Shown one piece after another: positions 13,479 through 26,100 of a DNA stretch of 64,000 nt. Within the stretch, counting starts at the first letter, position 1. Each line of letters begins with the position of its first letter. The DNA is taken from positions 6,247,079-6,311,078 of the forward strand of contig CM042091.1 in assembly GCA_023512835.1 (NCBI GenBank). The letters are read 5' to 3'. Below the pieces are notes generated by a model that was not told where the DNA came from, searched no databases, and saw nothing but the letters and a program-made list of their open reading frames with translations. Origin of the DNA: Taxillus chinensis (lineage: Eukaryota; Streptophyta; Magnoliopsida; Santalales; Loranthaceae). The position numbers and the translations under genes were made by a program.

Positions 13479-14661
13479 GGGTTCAAATTTTTGGATATTA
13501 TCATGGTGCAGTTGATTAAATTATTATATAAGAAAATATTTAGATGATAAAATAGACAATAGATTATACATTTTAAATTCTCAAAGAGGTAAACTGTTGA
13601 TATCAAAGGAAGAACCACTAGATAGTCTCATTTCATGCAGCGTCGCAAACACCATACAATATATGATTAATGCAAACAAAGTTCGAGATCCATAACATTT
13701 GATGATAGCTCAACTAATGCCGCAATGAAAAAATCTCTCTCTCTCTCTCCCTCTAAAGTTCGAGTTATGGTATCACTGTTGCTGCTGTTTGGTAGAAAGT
13801 CAATGTCTTCTGTCGCTTGCTGTGAAGTGATGACACTATCACACATTCCGAATCCTTGGACTTTTCAGACATGAAAAGTAGGATAGAAAGTGATGTGCCT
13901 GTAATTCTCGATCGACACCAAAGTCCATTTAATGACAAAATTCACCTGCGGGAAAATCATGGCAAATTGATGTCAGATATTCAGAATCAAGTGCAGAGAA
14001 ATTGAGGGGACAAGTTTAATATATAATTGTACCGCAAAACAGTTTTTCTTTTCTTTTTAAATGAAAAAAAAAGGAATACTAGGAAGAGTTTGACAAACGC
14101 GTGCAGTCTGTTTGCTGTACGAACCTGTTTTCTTTTTAATGCGTTTCGTTCTTTCTTATAGTCTGCGTTTCATTGTGCATGATAAAAGTCAGAGTTTTTG
14201 ACGTGAACCTTCAAGACCGCACCACAACGCCCGCGCCCTCTCTGTCTCCCTCTCCCTCTGGAAATAAAAGAGAAAAAGAAAGAAAGAAATAGTAATCGAA
14301 AGTTCCATCTCAATTAAAGTCAGAGAAAAGAATAAAATCATAGAATTAAATAGATTAAATTAATTTATTGAGCTAATAAAATATAATTAACTCTGGTGTT
14401 TGTAAAAATTTACCAAAGAGACTTTGAAATATATTTTCTCTAGAAGATATATAATAATAATTTTCTCATATAAAAAGACCCGTTTTATATGAAATTATAA
14501 ATAAAAAATATTAATTAACTTTTATTATTGATCTATTAGAGCAAAAAATCCCACAAAAAAAAAAATTTTAATTAATGAATAGATAATAACTGATTAGTGA
14601 TTTACGATTTAACTAAATATTTTTCTTAAATGTAATATGTATTATTATACTTGTAATATTT

Positions 14662-14745
<84 letters not shown>

Positions 14746-17387
14746 TCACATGCGTTTGGAAACTAAATCCGCTTTTCCCCAAAAAAAGAAAAAAAAACCC
14801 AAAATTTTTATAATTCCCCTTCTTTAAATAGGAATCACATTAAAGGTTTTTTTTTTTTTAACTCTGATCAGTTGTTAATGATTGGTCGCATGGAAGAGGT
14901 GACGCCGTAATATAGGGCGCGAAATCATGCTTAAGCGAGACCATCCATTCCTAATGTGATAAGTGTCAATAACTTGAAGTCAGACACGCATGTGTTTTTC
15001 CATGATAAATGCTTGACCATTAAACCATGTAGACTTGATGTTAATTATAAAATTGCCACATTTAATAATCAAATGGGGGCTGCCTTTGTAAACTCATCTT
15101 TCATTAGATTGCCTACACTGACCGTATTAGACTATTAGTTGTGGGGGGTGGGTCTCCATCACCCAGTTTATCTCTTCTTCTTTCTTTTTTTCCCCTCTTT
15201 CATTTAATGGTTAATCATTTTTTTAACGATTCAATATCTTTTACAATTTGAACAATGAAATAAAAAATCTGTCCAACAATTCGCGAACTTTTATCTTCAG
15301 TTTTGTTAATTAATTATGCTTTAATTTTTTATCAGAAGTTTGTAAACAATTTTGTAAAGAATAGTGCTTGAACCCGGCGGTACGGTTTTTTATTTATTAT
15401 TTATTTTTAAATAACGATTTTAATCTTATATTATATCGAAACTTTAATTTTTTGAAAACATATTTTTTTTATGAATGAAATAAGTATTAGGAGGCTACCA
15501 AGTAATAAAAATTCAAATCCACATTGATGAGAAAATTAAATTTTATTATCGTATTATAATAATTTATCAAAAAATTAATTTTTATTGTATTATTAATTAC
15601 ATATATGATATATTCTTTTTAAAGTTTATGTTATTTCAGCATATATGTTTAGAGAAACGACAAAAATAACCGAGATGCGTAATCGGTAGATAAACCGTAA
15701 TGACATGACAGCATATCAAATAATTAAAAAGATGAAATAAAAAAATAAAAAAATCATAGTCATCCAATTAGCTACGAATTTATGCCGATGCTGCAAGCCG
15801 GCAGCATAAAACATTTTTAATTTTTCTTAATTGGTATAATAAAACATGTTTTTAGGTACCTAATCATCAAAAGTAACATATATCGTGATGAAAGTTAACA
15901 TTATGCTTGGTTGCTATGGAAAGTCCAATGAAGCATATAAAAGGTATGGAATAAATGTTTTCCATCACTTGGATGATAGGGAATTTGAATAGGAAATAAA
16001 GAAAAGACTGTTAAAGATGTCTCGGGCTATGATATATATTTTCTCACCTAATATGTTGTGAAAACATACAAAAATTATACAATAACACGAAAATTTTAAA
16101 ACTGTCATCGGTATGAGTATTCATCATGTAGAACGGGAAGAATAAAATTGTTAATAACTATAGTAATATTTTATTTCTTTATTTTTTATTTCCTATTTAA
16201 TCTATAAAAATTATTTGCTATTCTTTTTCCATCTCTTTTCTACTCTTAATTGGTCACCATATTGATGAATTATTTTCTATTTTTTTACTTTCTTTCTTTT
16301 CATTTTTTTCCACCCAATTTTGACCTTTTGCGAAGCACACGATAAGGCCATTGCAATTTTTTTTTTTGGTAAAACCTTAAGCAATGGAAATTATTTATAC
16401 AACCTAATCCTATTCATATATAAAGAAAATGCTAACATGTAAAGATAAGTTGCGTGAGCAACTTCAATTTGCGCTATTCAATTTAAGATTATAGTTTTAT
16501 TTAACTGTAACAAAGATACGAGAACAAATAAACAGTTGAGTAAAACTCTAATATCAAATGTTAATATTAAAATCGAATGATTCAAATTAAAGTTACTTAT
16601 TTCAAAATAATTATTTAGCTTTGCACGTTATAAATTATAGGACATCTTCGGCAATGGAATTTTCATAGCCTAAATACTTTCTTTTAAATCGGAACACGAC
16701 AAAATATCTATATTTTATTAAAAAGTTTTAAAAAAATATTGAGCCTGTTATGTGGAGTTATAAATAGAGGGTAGCTAAATTTTATAAGAAGTAAATTTTC
16801 TATTAAATTATAACTAAAGTGTATGAATGCTCTTATAATATTAAGACATCATTTTTAGGTTATAAATATTACATACTATGTGTTTTCAATCTCTATGAAA
16901 TTTGATAGACAATATAGCTCTTTTTTTTTTCCATTCACTTTTTTCACTATTAAATCAAGTCTCAGCCCTTATACCCCAATTCAAAACAAACACAATACTA
17001 ATTTTTAAAGACACAAATATAAATTCAAATGATTATTAATATTACAATGTCATAATGTGATGATTAATATACTCATCTATTCAATCCTGAACTCCTAAAT
17101 AATATTGTATACAGTACTCATGATAACTAGAAAAATATGATGAGTTTCATAACTAAATTTGATATAGAATATATCATGTGACTTTCAAAATCTTATATTT
17201 GCCTTATACAGAGAATCAGAGATTAATTTGACTGAAAAACTTTATTTAATTGGGGGCAGATCTATAAAATTTGAACTGTTACAGCCAAGCATTAATTCAA
17301 AATATGAATAGTATATATGAAACTATTTAATTGCATTATTTTGTCTCCCGTTTAAGAAAAAAAAAAAGGTAGGAAAAAGATATATAA
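13479..17387. other. AT-rich intergenic spacer
   Basis: No credible coding region on either strand. It contains a short CT run (13735-13751), a 76-bp A homopolymer (14666-14741) followed by odd homopolymer-rich sequence to about 14860, and long AT-rich stretches from 15200 to 17380. The last part is the downstream flank of the minus-strand heat-stress factor. Confidence 0.6.
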
Positions 17388-18466
17388 TTATTTATTTGCG
17401 TATTGAGAGAGTAAAACCCCAAGAAGGCTTCCACCGACAAAATCTGTCTTCGTCTTTCTCTTCCTCTGCGGTGGCCTCTCTCCGCCGGCTCGAACCTCCA
17501 ACGTCACGCCAAACAGCTTCGGTCCCTTCATCTCACCACCATCACCATCACCATCGCTATCGTCGCCGTGTTCTTTCTCTCCCTTCCCATCATCATGGAC
17601 CGTACACGTGGCGGCCAGATCCAGCAGCTCCCTACACTTCTTCTTCATGGCGCACAGTTCCGAGGCCAGGACCCCATTCTCCTCCCTCAGCCGCCTGTTC
17701 TCCTCCTCCAGCTGGTTCCTGGCATCCCCGACGTCAACGGCACCGCTTGCCGTGGCCGATGACGTTGAAGATGACGACCTTTGATCTTCGTCAACGCGTT
17801 GACTCGCAGGCTGCGGCGGAGGCGCTGGCTGTTGTTTCCAGGCGCCGCCCGACGCCGTGCACGGTTTTCGGCGGCGGATGTGGCAGAGCAGCTCCCTCGA
17901 ACCCTTCCGGAACATGTCGTTGAAAAACTCCCACCGCCCACTTGTCACTTTGCGAAAACCCTGACATATCGCAATACCTAGTGTGATCAGTTTCGACAAT
18001 TACTAGGTCATCAGATCCGTTCACCCTCGGATTGGTACTTAATTATTAGTGTTTTATTTTTATTTTTTGGGTTAAAGAAAAAAAGAAAAGAAAAGAAACA
18101 GCACCAACAGAAACAATTAGCTAGCAACGCAGTAAAAACAATATATAGTACAGAGAACAAGTTACTAACGTAAGTGTTGAGTTGGCGGACGAAGCTGGAG
18201 AAGTTGGAATGCTTGAAGAGGGTGGGGAGGAGATCTCTAGCGTACTCTGCCGGCTGCCACACGACGAAAGCTGTGCCGTGGGCGTTCCATGATATAATCT
18301 CGTCTGTTGCCGGATCTTCAACTACCTTGAACGTTTTTACTAGAAAAGCTGCAGGAGGCCTCAGCCTATTCTTCCTCCTCCTTGTCATAGTCCCAAACCC
18401 CATCCCCTTTCCACTACTACTCGCCCACTCGTCAGCTATATGGTCAATATCATTGTCACCCTCCAT
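17388..18466 (-). CDS. HSFB3: Class B heat-stress transcription factor, HSFB3-like
   Basis: Exon 1 is 18466-18170 (99 codons), exon 2 is 17960-17388; the phase-0 intron falls between LNTY and GFRKV, the conserved HSF intron position. The product is 289 aa. The winged-helix DNA-binding domain is at about 36-131 ([37 protein letters not shown]). A coiled-coil HR-A/B region is at about 181-214, with the short spacing typical of class B and no class A AHA activator motif seen. A KLFGV repressor tetrapeptide (LFGV at 248-251) and a basic RKRK signal (265-268) follow. Class B factors bind heat-shock elements and mostly repress or co-regulate. The B3 assignment rests on the wording of the DNA-binding domain and on neighbouring genes; B2 or B4 is less likely. 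The antisense open frame is a shadow of the GC-rich exon 2. Confidence 0.88.
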
Positions 18467-18830
18467 AATAAGGTATTAATTACAGTACTAATACATATAT
18501 ATGTGGTGTGTGGTGTGTGGTGTGTGTGTAACCAATTGCTTTCTCTCTCTGTAAATATATATGGTACAGATTAATAATCTGATGGAATATATTAATATCT
18601 AAGAAGATGTCCGGAACATTGGGAGGATAGATAAACAATTAAGAAGAGACTAACAAACAAGAGAAGAGGAGAAGAGCAGTTAAGAACTCCCAACCCCAGC
18701 AATAGAACCCCGACACGACTCCACAGTTCATGAGATTTGCGAGGGCTTGCTGTTTAATCCCTTCTCTCAGTTGCTCTCCCTCTCTCTCCCTCTCTCTCTC
18801 TCTCTCACACACACACAAACAAACAAACTA
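18467..18830. promoter_or_regulatory. HSFB3-like upstream region with GT-rich and CT/CA microsatellites
   Basis: On the minus strand this is the 5' flank of the heat-stress factor. It holds a TATA-like TATATATTTAC (around 18553-18565 on the complement), a GTGTGTGGT repeat at about 18500-18530, and a (CT)n-(CA)n-(AAAC)n compound tract at 18771-18829. Promoter function is inferred from position only. Confidence 0.35.
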
Positions 18831-21589
18831 TTGGATGATGCAGGGGGGAGTAAGAATTTCATTGCTTGAATACATCATTAGTATAGGTAAGGGTCCTCTC
18901 ATCTCACGCAAACGTGTCGTGTGGAATGCAACGTATTTCAAAGGACCACTTCAAATAAAACATACATATTGTACACGTAGGGTACTGGAGATCGATGTTG
19001 ATTGTTGAGTCACCATGTCTTAGCATATATATATTATATTCATGTATACGACCATGCACCAATGACCTGTACTGCACGGATCTAGTTATGGGGGCCATCG
19101 CCCAATCACTTCCATCAAATATGAACGGTGCAGATTCGCTCACCGTTCTGTCATATGTGGTGTCTAGCTACCCCTGTAATTGTGAGATAATATATACTTT
19201 TTAATTAATCTGCATGTAACACAAATCCATGTTGCGTGCGGTTTTGCACATTGCCGGGAATATACTCAAACGTTCTGGGCCTATGATTGGGGAACCCGTT
19301 TTAATTCCAGACGAAAACCGAATTTGCGCGCGCGGTGGGGAGGAAGGTTCTGAAATATCGGTCCGTCTGACAATTTGTCAGCTGACATTTCTTGACTGCT
19401 TCTATGTGGCACATATAACTTACATGTGCTGTTTTTTTTAATATATGCTGATTTGTTTTTTAGTGGTTGGGTTGTGTAATAGCATGGTGATATGGCCACA
19501 TATTTAGTTTTTATTTTTAGTACGTGTTAACTTACATTACATGAACCCGTTTTGTTTATTTGTAGTTGATCCGAAACATATATAGGTTCTGCTTAGTGGA
19601 CTTGTTTCATTTTTAAAAATATTATTATTTTTAAAAATCAATATATGAATTTTTAGTTTAAAATTCATTAGATCATACTTTTAAAGATAATTATATTTTT
19701 AAAAATAATAATATCATACAAACTCAAACCTAAGCGCAATAATTTAATTTAAAATCAATTTTGTGTCTTGAAATTAAATAACATTTTAAACATGATTTAA
19801 CATATAAAACAATTAATAAAATCCATTACGATTTAAGATTTAAATTTAAAATATTCAAATATGCAAAATTAGACTTAGACCAGACTTTTATAGGCCATTA
19901 AAAAAATCAAAAGTACTGACGAGTTTCTGGAACACCCTTACTGATTATTTTTTATCTGCCTTTTGTCTTCACATTCGCCGTTTTCATCTTCGGGTTTCCA
20001 GCTAGCTGAAACAAGATTTTGAATAAAATTCTACGTGACCCAATGAGAGCGTGGCATATGGTTTATTGGTTTATATGTGGATAAATATATTATATTTATA
20101 TGTATTGCTTGTTTGCTGGGCTTATATGACGACATGCTTTGAAGACAAAAGTGAAATAAAAACGAGCGCGCAGTGTCCGCTGTGTGAATGCGTGTGGACA
20201 TGCTTGTATTTAGTTTTTTAAATAAAATTATGTTTAAAAAAAAGCCAAGGAAGATATGTAATCTTATGCTTCCTATCTGTACAATCAAACTATAAATTTG
20301 TAATGTTTGATGCACTAGGTATATACGTATTTTTTGCGTTATCATGGTAATGTATTATATTGTAATTGGTATGAAATTAGTAATATGTTCTTTTTCTACC
20401 AATCATAATGTGACAAGCCAACATGATAACGCAAAGATCATACGATAATAATTTTTTTATTCTTATTCCATGCTAAATTACTTACTAGTCTTTACAATTA
20501 TTTTCAAAAAGTTAAAATATATAAATTATTTTTTACTTTCGAATATAAATATGCACAATTCATTTGTTAATCACTTGTTATGTTATTAAAATAATATATA
20601 AAAAGTAAAAGTTATGAAAATTATTAATGAAAAAAATATTTATATTTTAATAATCATATGAAATAGACAGTAATTTCTAATATGTTAACAAATAATATAT
20701 GAATTTTATAAAAATAAATAAATATATGACTTCTTTTGTAAGGTTGCTTTATATTTTTTACTTCTTTTCTATTTTTTTAATTTTGTTAATATTTTTATAA
20801 CTTTTTCAATTTTTCCCGGCTTTAAAAAAAAAAAAAAAAAAAATAATAATCCACTGTTACCCCCAAAAAAACCACAAAAAAAATCCATAAAAAAATAATT
20901 GCCCGGGTAATTCCACCCCTAAATAAAAAAACCCCCCCCCTAATTTAATTTTGTTAATATTTTAACGCAACGAGTAGTCATTAATTAGTCATATGAAAGA
21001 ATAATTATTTGAATAAAAAAAATATAGTTAGCTAAAATATGAGTATATTAGGAATATGTCATTAAAAATAGTCAACTACAATTGCTTTTTACCTGGAATA
21101 TATATTAAAATTTTATGAATATTGAGTAAAATGCTCTTACTACCCACTCTCACTTATTGGTTTAGGGTATCATCGCTGTTTGGGAATTTTTTGATCTCTC
21201 CAATTTTTTCAAAGCCATTTAGGAAAAAGAAATTGAAAAAGATATTTCAACAAATTTTAAAAAATCAGAAAATGAAATGGGAAAAAAAATTAAGGCTTGT
21301 TTATTTTGACAATTTTTTAATTTTCGTTCTCAAATTGTAATAGTTATCATTTTTTACATAAAATTATAAAATAAAAAAATTATTTTCAATTTATATCACT
21401 TTTTGTTGTTTTTACCTTTTTTCCACTAGTTTTTTGTTCTTGAAAATGTTATCACATTAATGATATTAGGCTCTTTATTCCATCAAGGATTTTTTTACAC
21501 TATCTCCGTCAAAAACACCCACTTCACTTTCATTGGTTTTCTATTGAATCAAAAGTTTGATTTATACTTTCATTAAAAGCAAGTATAAC
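18831..21589. other. Intergenic spacer with a suspect low-quality patch
   Basis: No gene recognised. Sequence from 19540 is very AT-rich. Around 20820-20940 a poly(A) run is followed by phrases such as CCCGGGTAATTCCACCCC and ACCCCCCCCCC amid A-runs, unlike the neighbouring DNA, which looks like a sequencing or assembly artefact. Confidence 0.5.
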
Positions 21590-21872
21590 TAGGATTTTTC
21601 GTGATGATCTCCTTGAGGATGAAGAAACTGCTAAATGAGGTAAAGTAATTGACAATGATAAAGACATTGATCTTGTTTTGATTTTTAAGAAGCTTACGAC
21701 ATATTTTATAAGAAATAAAAATGGAAATTCCATAAAAGCTCTGAATGAAAAAGTTACCTATTATTATTGTAACGAGTCAAGACATTTCATAGCTGAATGT
21801 CCTGAGTCTATGAATATTCAAAAGAAAAAAATAGGTAGATCAAATGAGCAAAGGTTGTCACTGAAAATATGA
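21590..21872 (+). pseudogene. Copia-type gag relic with a decayed zinc knuckle
   Basis: The frame at 21678-21872 reads KVTYYYCNESRHFIAECPES, a CCHC zinc knuckle (C-x2-C-x4-H-x4-C) in which the first Cys is Tyr. Just upstream is DDLLEDEETAK, then a stop, then a stretch matching the linker normally between the UBN2 gag domain and the knuckle. No protease, integrase or RT follows, and the neighbourhood is AT-rich, so this is a short dead fragment. Confidence 0.62.
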
Positions 21873-23108
21873 ACAACTTTAAGAGACAATTCCATATATA
21901 GTAAGATATTAATATCGTTATATCAAACTTTGGATCAAATGGAATAATATTTAAATAATTATATGCCTAATTCAATTCAAGTTTGAATATTACACATACA
22001 TTTAATCTATAATGTAAAACTATTACTATTAGACTAAAATAAATACAAATCCAATTAACATTGAATAACTATTACTATTAAACTATTACATTTAATAACT
22101 TTATAATTTGTAAAATATCCGTATTAACATTGTTTAGAAATTAAAAGAAAAAGAAGTATAAATTTAAAAATTTAAGCATACACATCAATTTTATTTTTGT
22201 TTACCAAATCAATGTTATCTTACTTGTAAAATCTACAGTATTTTTAAAATCATAGTTTATCAAATGCTTAACCACTTATTTTCATAGCATATTTTTTATT
22301 ACTGTTAAAAGTAATTTTTTTGAAAAACATAATATTATCAAACCAAGCAAATATTCACCCTAATCAAAATTTAACTCCTAATTGAAATTTTCGAATATTT
22401 TTTTAGGCCTAGAAACGTGTGAACTTCAACCACGTGCATGGGCTTGTTTCTGTCTAATATTATCTTATGGGCATTACAAACAGATTAATGTCTCAGAAGC
22501 TCACACAGTAGGCTCAACTTTATCGGCCTGGCCCAAATCCATTCTGTAGGGAAATCTGGTCCGTTGCTCGAGGAATGCCACGTCGCAACATCCAGGGTCA
22601 GGATCGATTCAACGTATTTATTTGACCCAGTCGCACGCGGCCCCACCTTATTCTTTTGAATTCCTGAGGGGGCGGCCCTTCCTGATGGAATTCAAAAAAT
22701 CACCCATAACGTTCGACTCCGAGCCTAAGTCAGAGTGCCAAACCTAAAACCGAACCTAAACCATGCGCCGGAACTAGAAAGAAAGAACCGAACCTCTCAC
22801 TCTGTGTGTCTCACCATTCCCCACTGAAATCGAATCAACAACTTCAGATAGTCTCGCTCCCTCGGGTCGGTCGATCTCCGTTGATTTCTTCGGGTGACCA
22901 ATCAATCGCATTCGGGTTTAGGGTTTCAAGAAGTGAGTTCTTGGGCCAGTCCCTTTGAAATTTGGTTTTGCCGTTTTTGGGTTTCAATTTCTTGATCGTC
23001 GTCGTTTCGAGTCACATTGTTTGGATTCTGGGTTTTGACGCTCCCGCGATAGGGTTCTTGAAGTTGGCACGAAGGTTTAAGGGTGTTTTCATAGCGGATC
23101 TTGCAAGA
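21873..23108 (+). other. AT-rich spacer, then the kinesin promoter and 5' UTR region
   Basis: 21873-22400 is AT-rich with no gene seen. From about 22400 composition shifts to balanced, with CpG-containing sequence leading to the kinesin start. The stretch 22740-23108 probably covers the 5' UTR; no clear TATA box was picked out. Confidence 0.4.
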
Positions 23109-26100
23109 ATGGGCGAGTTAAATGACATCAACTTGGCTTCGAGGAAAGCCGAAGAAGCAGGTTTTGTCGCTATATTCATTTTCCTTGTATTTCCTAGGAA
23201 GCCAAACGGATCGCTTCGTTACACGCGTGTGTATAAATTTGGTTTCTGTCTTTTCATTTTGTTTTTTTGTTTGTTTTTAAATTCATTATTGAAGCTTGGA
23301 GGCGATTTGAAGCAGCTGGGTGGCTTGAAAGCCTCGTAGGACCACTGGGCATTCCATCTAATCCATCAGAGAAAGAGTTCATAACTTGTTTGAGAAATGG
23401 TTTGATTCTATGCAATGCAGTCAACAAAATACAACCAGGAGCAGTGCCCAAGGTGTGACGATTTATTGCTTCTTTATGGATAAAATTCTTGAGATGTACG
23501 ATTTAAAATTTAACTTTTAATCTATGCCTTGTTGGGTTTCTATGTTTTATAACTGTTGTTTAATTTCCTGAAACTATTTTAAGGTTGTGGAGAATCACAT
23601 TACTTCCCCATCACTTGCATGGGCCAGTCAGCCCTTGCCTGCTTACCAATACTTTGAGAACGTCCGAAACTTTCTTGTTGCTGCTGAGGAGATGAACATA
23701 ATTGCTTTTGAAGCTTCTGATCTTGAAAGGGTGAGTTATATGTACATCAACCAGCATCATGCCCGATCTGCCTCTCCGTCGCACACATTTTTTTTTTTGC
23801 GCGTGTAATTTTATGTGGTCTTTGTGTTTCACATATTTAGGATAATTTGGAGGCAGGCTCAACAGCTAAGGTTGTTGATTGCGTTTTAGCGATGAAATCA
23901 TATCATGAATGGAAACAAAGAGGGAATGGAGTTGGAAGATTGGTAAAATCCCCTATGGTGATGAATTCAGCTAGCAGGACCCATTCGCGGGGTTCATCTG
24001 TAGAGTCTTGCAGGCTCTTGGACATGCCTTCCTGTGAGAGAGAGCCGGTCGGGGGAAGTGAAGTTCAGAAACTTGAAGGTTTTATTGATGTTTCCTCTTG
24101 TATTTAATGCGTAATGCATGCATATTAGAAGAAAGTCGTGGGCATGATGTAAAGTTCCAAAACTTTAAGATTTTATTGAATTTTCCGCTTGTATTTCATG
24201 TGTAATGCATGAAAATTAGAAGAAAGTCGTGGACATCATTGGTACTTCACGTGTGGAAGACACTCTGAAAGTCCTGTATGTATTTGGTAGAAATAGGATT
24301 ATATGTGAAATCCTTTTCTAGTCTAAGCTAGTGCAGTGACTAATGTTAATTTGTATTATCCTTAGTCCTGTCAATATTTACTCCAAACTAAATGACCACT
24401 TAAGTGGTAGCCTATTGGTGGGGCTAACATCCCTTGGTTTGGCGGCACCACTCGTTCAAGCCTTTTGTGCACTCTTACCCATTGGTCTAGCAGTAACATG
24501 GGGTTTTGGAAATGCAATATTAAACCCTTTCATCCTTTGCTTAGCACCCAAAGATCTGTAAATTTTCAATTCCTACGCTTGGAAGAGGAATGTTATTTTT
24601 TTTAGATAATATTTTGCTGATTTCAGCATCATTACCTTGTTAGGTTAGTGTCAAATTGTCAATGTTATGATTACATTTTGTCATCTCTCCTGGGATCTGA
24701 GCCAATGGATCGTTTTCATTTTTTTGTAGGTTTGGTTGCAAAGGCAATGGCTGAATGCATAGTTGGTGCTAAGGAAAATATTGATGATAACCTTCTAGCT
24801 TCCTATCACAGTGGGAATCAGGTTTTAGTTAGCCTTACAGATACTTAATGTCATTGTCATTCAGCATACATTCACTAAATTTATAATTACATTTTATTCA
24901 ATTTTTTGTTTCAAAATTTCCTTGTGCTACAGGATGCAACAAAGTCATTAAGCAGGATCCCAATAAAATTTTTGGAGGATCAACTTCTAAACAACTTCCC
25001 CCAGGTGAGACAATTCAAATCTTCACCAATAGCACTATCTCACTATTTCATGATCCAAATTCCAAATAAAATTTAATGTTTAGTTTTTCTAGTTTAACCG
25101 ATGATTCAGGTAATAGTAATCTAAAAAGCACAACTCACATCTAAGGTGTACGAAGATGATAAAATGGGAACTATTGCTAGTCAATTTTGTTTTATGATTG
25201 GTGGGTTCTTTTACTTTTAAAGTCGTCATGAGCTAGAGACTATGTTGATATTTTGTCTTTCTAATAGGTGAAATCAGTGCTTAGCGATCTTCTTATAAGA
25301 GGAGGTAACAACAATGCCTGTTCGACTTCTGCTCCTCTGCAGGAGTTATTTCCATCGGAGAAACCTAAGGTCCCTTTGTTTTTCTATCATAACTTCGTTG
25401 GACAGCCCCCAATGCATAAATTTATCAAATACTTAATAGTAAACTTTTCATTTATGAAGATAGTTTCACTCTACTACCAATTCTTTAATGGAAGTGTTCT
25501 TATGCTTGTGCTGTTTTATGGCATGTCGATTCACAATTTTCCCCCTCTTGACAGTGCTGCAGATGCTGCGCAAAAAAGGGTATATGTAGGCACTGGCGTC
25601 TCATTCAAGCTCAAGAAAGAGACATTTTCGTGAGTGTTTAACTTGTTTGTATCATGTATTTACCTTAAATGATGGAATCGGACTGAGTTAAGAGCTAAGT
25701 AGATTCTAGTTGCCACAATGTTGACCAGCATAAGCGAAAATGTTGATGTTATTGTTCGCAATTTATTTTTAGTTTGATTCTGTATTTATTATACCTAAAT
25801 CATATGTAGGATCTTAAGGCCTTGCTGTCAAGAACAAAAATGGAATTTAAAGGATTCCAGTCACAGTTGCAGAGTGATTTGAATTCATTGGGTAAGTTCT
25901 CCAATGAGATCTATGGCACAAAGTACTCTTCTAGTCATAAAAGTTCTACAGATACTAACATTGAAATAGAAGCGTGCTATCATTTTTTAATTTTATAAAT
26001 TACCTTTTTTTTCCCATTCCCTCTGTACTCCTTAACATTTTAAGGTAATCCAGACATTTTAAACTCATTACACTTTTTTCTAAAGCTTGAGAATTTTTTT

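Noticed and set aside
17396..17981. Plus-strand open frames over the HSF second exon
   Set aside because: Antisense to a well-supported exon with high GC; His/Arg/Pro-rich and not conserved.
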